The notes under the pieces are model-generated. The model was not told where the DNA came from and ran no database searches. It saw only the letters and a list, made by a program, of their open reading frames with translations. The position numbers and the translations under genes were made by a program. Positions 50,031 to 54,797 of a stretch of 54,797 bases of DNA are shown in pieces. The DNA is from Bordetella parapertussis (GTDB lineage: Bacteria; Pseudomonadota; Gammaproteobacteria; Burkholderiales; Casimicrobiaceae). Location of the stretch: contig CALQLA020000036.1 in the NCBI GenBank assembly GCA_943331295.2, positions 1 through 54,797 of the forward strand. The letters are read 5' to 3'. The first letter of the stretch is position 1. Every line of letters begins with the position of its first letter.

Positions 50031-51086
50031 GTGACCGCATCTGCCATCGAGCTGCGCAACGTCGGCAAGCGCTACGGCGACGTGACGGCGGTGCGCGACG
50101 TGTCGTTCAACGTCGCCGCGCGCACGCTCGTCACGCTGCTCGGGCCGTCCGGCTGCGGCAAGACGACGCTGCTGCGGATGATCGCCGGGCTCGAGATCCC
50201 GACGTCGGGCACGATCCGGATCGGCGATGCGGACGTCACCGCCGTCCCGGCGTCGCAGCGCGACGTATCGATGGTGTTCCAGAGCTACGCGCTGTTCCCG
50301 CACATGACGGTGCTGGAGAATGTCTGCTACGGCCTCAAGGTGTCGGGAATGGCGGCGGCAGCGATGCGCGAGCGCGCGGACGCGACGCTCAAGACCGTCG
50401 GGCTCACCGGCCTGGAGGACCGCCTCCCCTCCGAGCTGTCGGGCGGCCAGCAGCAGCGTGTCGCCGTTGCGCGCGCGCTGGTGCTGGAGCCCGCCGTCCT
50501 GCTGTTCGACGAGCCGCTGTCGAATCTCGACGCGCGGCTGCGCCGGCACATGCGGGAGGAAATCCGCGACCTGCAGCAGCGGCTGGGCCTCACCGTCGTC
50601 TACGTCACGCACGACCAGGCCGAGGCGCTCGCCGTATCGGACCGGATCATCGTGATGAATCGCGCGGTGATCGCGCAGGAAGGCGCGCCGCGGGAACTCT
50701 ATGCGCAGCCCGTCGACACGTTCGTAGCGGGCTTCATGGGCGAGGCCACGCGACTGCGGTGCGCGCTGCGCCGACACGACGCGACGACAGGCGGCGTGAT
50801 GCTGGGCCCGCTCGCCGTCGCCGTCCCCCATCGCGGCCTGCCCGACGGCGACGTCGAGGTCGCGCTGCGGCCGGAGGCGATCGAACTGGTGCCGCCCGCG
50901 GCGAGCCCGCTGGCGGGCGTCGTCCGCAAGGCCGCCTATCTCGGCAGCGTGATGGAGTACACGGTCGAAACCACGATCGGCGAGTTGTTCGTCGTCGATG
51001 CCGCCGTCGACCGGCCGCTCGCGGTGGGCAGCGACGTCGGCGTTCGCTTCGCGGCGCGCGGCGTCATCGTCGTCCCGGCCGGCTGA
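50031..51086 (+). CDS. ABC transporter ATP-binding protein (AfuC/FbpC-like)
   Basis: The 351-residue ATPase of the transporter. Walker A LLGPSGCGKTTLLRMIAGLE, the Q-loop SMVFQSYALFPHMTVLEN, signature LSGGQQQRVAVARAL, Walker B VLLFDEPLSNLD and the His-loop VYVTHDQAEAL are all canonical; the C-terminal part (about 245-351) is a TOBE/OB-fold domain as in the ferric, polyamine and sugar types. The GTG at 50031 (VTASAIELRNV) is the start matching the family; the frame is open further upstream through the repeat, which is not coding. It is separated from its permease gene by 237 bases. Confidence 0.9.
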   Translation: MTASAIELRNVGKRYGDVTAVRDVSFNVAARTLVTLLGPSGCGKTTLLRMIAGLEIPTSGTIRIGDADVTAVPASQRDVSMVFQSYALFPHMTVLENVCYGLKVSGMAAAAMRERADATLKTVGLTGLEDRLPSELSGGQQQRVAVARALVLEPAVLLFDEPLSNLDARLRRHMREEIRDLQQRLGLTVVYVTHDQAEALAVSDRIIVMNRAVIAQEGAPRELYAQPVDTFVAGFMGEATRLRCALRRHDATTGGVMLGPLAVAVPHRGLPDGDVEVALRPEAIELVPPAASPLAGVVRKAAYLGSVMEYTVETTIGELFVVDAAVDRPLAVGSDVGVRFAARGVIVVPAG

Positions 51087-51093
51087 GGTGACT

Positions 51094-51135
51094 GCCCCCA
51101 CGCTCGCTTCGCTCGCTGCCCCCCGAGGGGGTGCG
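51094..51135. repeat. Burkholderiales-type intergenic hairpin element
   Basis: CCCCCACGCTCGCTTCGCTC followed by GCTGCCCCCCGAGGGGGTGC is of the kind often seen between genes in betaproteobacteria. CCCCC-CGA-GGGGG forms a tight hairpin just after the ATPase stop and may terminate the transporter operon. Confidence 0.6.
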
Positions 51136-51182
51136 TCAGCGCCCTACGGGCGGCCGGGCGGGCGCTGAGGTCCCCGCGCGCG

Positions 51183-51782
51183 ATGCGCTACGCCTGGCTC
51201 CTCCTGGTCGTCGGGCTGCTTGGCGGCTGGCACTGGTGGCGGACCGAACGCCCCGTCGCGCGGCCGCCGGGCATCGTCGCCGCGGCACCGCCGGTCCAGC
51301 TCGACCTCGATCCGCCACCGACGTTCGCAGCGCATGGCTACACGCTCATCGGCCGGGCGCGTTACAACATCACCGCGCGCGTCCTGCGCAGGGAGAACTA
51401 CCACGTCGACGGCGGCGCCACGCTGGCGCCGGTGGACCTGGGCGTCGGCTGGGGCCCGATGTCCGACTCGACGGTCATCGACCAGCTCGAGTTCTCGCAG
51501 ATGGGCCGCTTCCTGTACTGGCGGCCGCGAAACGGCCGGGAATTTCCGGTGCCTCTCGCAATGCTGGTGACGAATGCGGCGCAGATGCACCTCATCCCCG
51601 CGTCGGACGACATCGAAGCACGCCTGAAGCGCCTTCGGCCCGGCCAGGTGGTGACCATCGGCGGCCATCTCGTCGACGTGCGCGGGCCGGGCGGGTTCAG
51701 CTGGAACACGTCGCTGACGCGCACCGACACCGGCAACGGCGCGTGCGAGATCGTCCGCGTCGAATCCCTGGCCGTCGACTAG
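51183..51782 (+). CDS. Conserved exported/membrane-anchored protein of unknown function
   Basis: A 199-residue protein with one N-terminal hydrophobic segment (MRYAWLLLVVGLLGGWHWW), then a Pro-rich stretch and a soluble domain. The conserved core has ARVLRRENYHVDGGATLAPV, DLGVGWGPMSD, FLYWRP, and near the end VTIGGHLVDV and SLTRTDTGNGACEIV. I believe related proteins of unknown function occur in other proteobacteria, but I cannot name a family. The pattern of short beta strands suggests an OB-like barrel; that is inference. It follows the transporter operon after 96 bases with a hairpin element, so it may be a separate unit. Confidence 0.7.
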   Translation: MRYAWLLLVVGLLGGWHWWRTERPVARPPGIVAAAPPVQLDLDPPPTFAAHGYTLIGRARYNITARVLRRENYHVDGGATLAPVDLGVGWGPMSDSTVIDQLEFSQMGRFLYWRPRNGREFPVPLAMLVTNAAQMHLIPASDDIEARLKRLRPGQVVTIGGHLVDVRGPGGFSWNTSLTRTDTGNGACEIVRVESLAVD

Positions 51783-51810
51783 CCGCGGGGCGCCTGGCGC
51801 CGCCCGCGGC
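51782..51810. terminator. Hairpin between convergent unknown gene and acyl-CoA dehydrogenase
   Basis: GCCGCGGG (51782-51789) pairs with CCCGCGGC (51803-51810) around a further self-complementary centre (GCGCCTGGCGC). It sits between two convergent genes and probably terminates both; no T-run. Confidence 0.45.
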
Positions 51811-51825
51811 GTGTTGCCGCCGACC

Positions 51826-53628
51826 TCAGAACGCTTCGGCCGGGAGAGCCAGCGCCGATTCGCCGCCGTTGGTGACGGCACGCGAGTACGCAACGGCCTC
51901 CGGCAACAGGCAATCGGCGTAGTACCGCGTCGTCATGATCTTGGCGTTCCAGAAGGCGGTCGAGCCGCTGCCCTCGTCCAGATGCTTCGCTGCGAGCAGC
52001 GAGGCGCGACCCATCTGCCAGCCGCCGACGACGAGCCCCCACAGCCGCAGATAAGGCACGGCGCCTGCATGCGCGATTCGCGGCTTGGTGCCGTAGGCGG
52101 GCACCATCCAGTCGATTGCAGCCTCGAGTTCGCCGGCGGCCTCGGCCAGCCGCGTGCCAATGGCCTGCAGCGACGAATTCGCATGCCCCGAGAGTTGCGC
52201 CGCGACCTTCCGGACCTCGCCCACAACCGCGCGCGCGACCGCGCCGCCGTCGCGCGCGGTCTTGCGGCCGATCAGGTCGTTGGCCTGGATCCCGGTGGTG
52301 CCTTCGTAGATCGTCGTGATCCGCGCGTCGCGCAGGTGCTGCGCGGCGCCCGTCTCCTCGATGAAGCCCATCCCGCCATGCACCTGCACGCCGAGCGATG
52401 CCATTTCCTGACCGACTTCGGTCGACCAGCCCTTGACGATCGGTATCATCAGGTCGACGAACGCCTGGTGGCGCTTCTTCGCGGCGGGATCGGCCTGGCG
52501 GCGAGCGTTGTCCATTGCCGCGGCGGTGACGTACGCCACCGCGCGCATCGCCTCGGTATTGGCGCGCATCGTCATCAGCATCCGGCGGATGTCCGGGTGA
52601 TCGATGATCGGGTTCTTCGCCGCAGTGGCGTCGAGTCCCACCGGCTTTCCCTGCACGCGGTCCCGCGCGTAGGCGACGGCGCGCTGATAGGCGCGCTCCG
52701 AGATGCCGACGCCCTCCATGCCGACCGAGAAGCGGGCCAGGTTCATCATGATGAACATGTACTCGAGGCCGCGGTTCTCCTCGCCGACGAGGTAGCCGAT
52801 CGCCCCGCCCTTCTCGCCGTACACCATCACCCCCGTCGGGCTCGCGTGGATGCCGAGCTTGTGTTCGAGCGACGCGCAGACGACGTCGTTGCGGGCGCCG
52901 AGCGAACCGTCGGCGTTCACGAGGAACTTGGGCACCACGAACAGCGAGATGCCCTTCACTCCCTCGGGTGCGTCCGGCGTGCGTGCGAGCACGAGGTGGA
53001 CGATGTTCTCGGTGTAGTCGTGCTCGCCGTAGGTGATGAAGATCTTCTGCCCGGAGAGCTTGTACGTGCCGTCGCCCTGCGGCACCGCGCGGGTGCGCAC
53101 GGCCGCAAGGTCCGAGCCCGCCTGCGACTCGGTGAGGTTCATGGTCCCGGTCCACTTGCCGGACACGAGGTTCGGCAGGTAGGTGTTCTTCAGGGCATCG
53201 GTGCCGCGGAGCTCGATCGCCTCGATCGCTCCCTGCGTGAGCAGCGGGCACAGGTCGAACGCGAGGTTCGACGAATGCCACATTTCCTCGACCGCGGTGG
53301 CCACCAGTTGGGGCAGGCCCTGCCCGCCGAACTCGGTGCTCTTCGACAGGCCCATCCAGCCGTTCTCGCAGAACTGCAGGTAGGCGTCGCGGAAGCCCGT
53401 CGGCGTGGTCACGGTGCCGTCGGCGTTGCGCTTCGAGCCCTCGCGATCGCCGGTCCAGTTGAGCGGATCGAGGATGTTGGTGGCGAACTTGGAGGCTTCG
53501 TCGAGGACCGCCGTCACGAGATCCGGCGTGGCTTCCTCGAACCCCGGAAGCGTGGCGACCTGCTCGAGGCCGGCGATTTCAGTCAGGACGAACTGGATTT
53601 CGGCAAGCGGTGCGTGGTATTGGCTCAT
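51826..53628 (-). CDS. Acyl-CoA dehydrogenase, large DmdC-type
   Basis: A flavoenzyme of 600 residues, the long acyl-CoA dehydrogenase type with an extra C-terminal domain (as in DmdC and related AcdA proteins) instead of the usual ~380. Visible are the N-terminal MSQYHAPLAEIQFVLTEI, GLSKSTEFGGQGLPQLV, FAD/substrate-binding TMNLTESQAGSDLAAVRT, FITYGEHDYTENIVHLVLAR, and GGMGFIEETGAAQHLRDARI with the later ITTIYEGTTGIQANDLIG. The exact acyl-CoA is unknown; methylthiopropionyl-CoA, medium- or long-chain substrates are all possible. It lies downstream of etfA on the same strand and would reduce that ETF. Confidence 0.93.
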   Translation of the reverse strand: MSQYHAPLAEIQFVLTEIAGLEQVATLPGFEEATPDLVTAVLDEASKFATNILDPLNWTGDREGSKRNADGTVTTPTGFRDAYLQFCENGWMGLSKSTEFGGQGLPQLVATAVEEMWHSSNLAFDLCPLLTQGAIEAIELRGTDALKNTYLPNLVSGKWTGTMNLTESQAGSDLAAVRTRAVPQGDGTYKLSGQKIFITYGEHDYTENIVHLVLARTPDAPEGVKGISLFVVPKFLVNADGSLGARNDVVCASLEHKLGIHASPTGVMVYGEKGGAIGYLVGEENRGLEYMFIMMNLARFSVGMEGVGISERAYQRAVAYARDRVQGKPVGLDATAAKNPIIDHPDIRRMLMTMRANTEAMRAVAYVTAAAMDNARRQADPAAKKRHQAFVDLMIPIVKGWSTEVGQEMASLGVQVHGGMGFIEETGAAQHLRDARITTIYEGTTGIQANDLIGRKTARDGGAVARAVVGEVRKVAAQLSGHANSSLQAIGTRLAEAAGELEAAIDWMVPAYGTKPRIAHAGAVPYLRLWGLVVGGWQMGRASLLAAKHLDEGSGSTAFWNAKIMTTRYYADCLLPEAVAYSRAVTNGGESALALPAEAF

Positions 53629-53672
53629 GATTGGCTCAATGTGGTGCGTGCCGCGGCGCGCGGACTTCCTGC

Positions 53673-54611
53673 TCAGCCGAGTTCGGCGGTGAGCTGCGGC
53701 ACGAGCTCGAACAGGTCACCGACCAGTCCGTAGTCCGCGACCTGGAAAATGGGGGCCTCGGGGTCCTTGTTGATCGCGACGATCACCTTGCTGTCCTTCA
53801 TCCCGGCGAGATGCTGGATGGCGCCGGAAATACCGACGGCGATGTACAGGTCGGGAGCGACGATCTTGCCCGTCTGGCCCACCTGGTAGTCGTTGGGGCA
53901 GTAGCCCGCGTCGACGGCCGCGCGCGACGCACCGATGGCGGCGTTCAGCTTCAGCGCCAGCGCTTCCAGCAGCTTGAAGTTCTCGCCGCTCGCGAGCCCG
54001 CGCCCGCCGGACACCACGATGCGGGCGCTGGTCAGTTCCGGCCGGTCCGACTTGGTGAGTTCCTGCCCCGTCACCTTGGACAGCCCGCCGTCCGGCGCCG
54101 CCGCCACGGTTTCCACCGCGGCCGAACCGCCCGTGGCCGCCACCGCGTCGAAGCCGGTGGCGCGAACCGTGGCGACGATGATCGGGTCCGTCGCCTGCAC
54201 CGTCGCGAACGCGCTGCCGGCGTAGATCGGGCGGACGAAGGTGTCGGGCGACTCGACCGCGATGATTTCGGAAACCTGGGCCACGTCGAGCAGCGCGGCA
54301 ACCCGGGGGGCTACGCTCTTGCCGAACCCGGACGCCGGCGCCAGGAAGTGCGAATACCCGCGCTCGCGGATCAGCGCGACGACCGTATCGGCGACGTTTT
54401 CCGCGACCGGCGAGGCGAGATACGCGGCGTCCGCGTGCAGCACCTTGGTCACGCCGGCGACCTGCGCCGCCGCCTGCGCCGCGGCCGAGGCGTTGCCGCC
54501 GGCCACCAGCAGGTGCAGTTCGCCGCCGATCTTGTGCGCTGCAGCGACGGTGTTCAGCGTTGCCGGAAGCAACGTCGTGTTGTTGTGGTCAGCGAGGATG
54601 AGAATGGCCAT
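53673..54611 (-). CDS. etfA: Electron transfer flavoprotein alpha subunit
   Basis: The FAD-carrying subunit of ETF, 312 residues. The N-terminal domain starts [20 protein letters not shown]; the C-terminal FAD domain has the family sequences [40 protein letters not shown] and [20 protein letters not shown]. It forms a heterodimer with EtfB, whose gene ends 151 bases upstream on the same strand, and passes electrons from acyl-CoA dehydrogenases to the ETF-QO encoded at 27111. The intergenic space before it contains GC-rich dyads but no gene. Confidence 0.96.
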   Translation of the reverse strand: MAILILADHNNTTLLPATLNTVAAAHKIGGELHLLVAGGNASAAAQAAAQVAGVTKVLHADAAYLASPVAENVADTVVALIRERGYSHFLAPASGFGKSVAPRVAALLDVAQVSEIIAVESPDTFVRPIYAGSAFATVQATDPIIVATVRATGFDAVAATGGSAAVETVAAAPDGGLSKVTGQELTKSDRPELTSARIVVSGGRGLASGENFKLLEALALKLNAAIGASRAAVDAGYCPNDYQVGQTGKIVAPDLYIAVGISGAIQHLAGMKDSKVIVAINKDPEAPIFQVADYGLVGDLFELVPQLTAELG

Positions 54612-54762
54612 GGCGTGTCGGAGGGTTCGAAATTGTTCGTTGGGATCGCGGGAGGCGGGCGACGGGCGCGGCCGTGGGAGCCTGGCGGCAGGCGGACGCG
54701 GACGGGCGGCGCAGGATTGAACCGGCCGGCGGGCCGGCGCGGGCGCCGCCCGCGCGTGGGGC

Positions 54763-54797
54763 TCAGATCACCTTGGCTTCGCCGCGGAGTTTGGCCA
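54763..54797 (-). CDS. etfB: Electron transfer flavoprotein beta subunit, C-terminal end only
   Basis: Only the last ten codons and the stop lie in the window: AKLRGEAKVI, the usual C-terminus of EtfB (the family commonly ends in K-L-x-x-E-A-K-V-I). The position just upstream of etfA on the same strand is the standard order etfB-etfA. The rest lies beyond the right edge. Confidence 0.8.
   Translation of the reverse strand, partial: AKLRGEAKVI

Overview
The window is high-GC (about 70% by eye), gene-dense bacterial chromosome. Gene content and order point to a betaproteobacterium, probably Burkholderiales or a relative. The block orn / M48 protease / pterin dehydratase / rsgA / CobD-like is one I associate with that class, and the ETF-linked acyl-CoA metabolism and the hairpin repeat at 51094-51135 also fit. 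No rRNA, tRNA, CRISPR array, prophage or intact insertion sequence was seen.

Layout. 279-5010: small stress and housekeeping genes (KTSC protein, Hsp20 with a sigma-32-type promoter, a DksA-like zinc-finger protein, an aldo/keto reductase, a ferritin-VIT iron transporter, RlmI-like rRNA methyltransferase). 5291-11351: PsiF, DAHP synthase, then a polyphosphate pair (CYTH-CHAD protein plus polyphosphate:AMP phosphotransferase) and a YheT-type hydrolase. 11427-17719: phosphomannomutase/phosphoglucomutase, threonine ammonia-lyase, and a TAXI-TRAP transporter with its DUF1850 companion. 17759-24439: Nudix, orn, M48 protease, pterin dehydratase, rsgA and a CobD-like membrane protein, interrupted by a lower-GC second glgC and a scar made of an IS256-type stub and the tail of a kup gene. 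24560-28769: acetoacetyl-CoA synthetase, a thioesterase, and ETF-ubiquinone oxidoreductase. 28791-33335: ROK sugar kinase, a lipoamide-dehydrogenase-like flavoprotein, a peroxiredoxin-glutaredoxin fusion, and divergent OxyR.

33592-45366 is a complete glycogen operon (glgP, glgB, glgC, glgA and a 1435-residue GlgX-MalQ fusion) with overlapping or nearly touching genes. It is followed directly by an ABC transporter annotated by family as ferric-iron type (two paralogous binding proteins, a double permease, an ATPase). Its architecture also resembles AfuABC sugar-phosphate transporters, which would fit its place behind the glycogen genes. The window ends with a conserved unknown protein, a DmdC-type acyl-CoA dehydrogenase, EtfA and the last codons of EtfB.

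Themes are carbon and phosphate storage (glycogen, polyphosphate), peroxide defence, and CoA-ester oxidation feeding electrons through EtfAB and ETF-QO to quinone. A family of inverted GTAGCCCGGGTTGAGCG / CCCGGGTTTCGCG repeats sits in at least five gaps between genes. The features that most merit a second look are the GlgX-MalQ fusion, the Afu-like transporter, the foreign glgC with its scar, the polyphosphate pair and the repeat family. I did not find a system that I can claim is entirely new.
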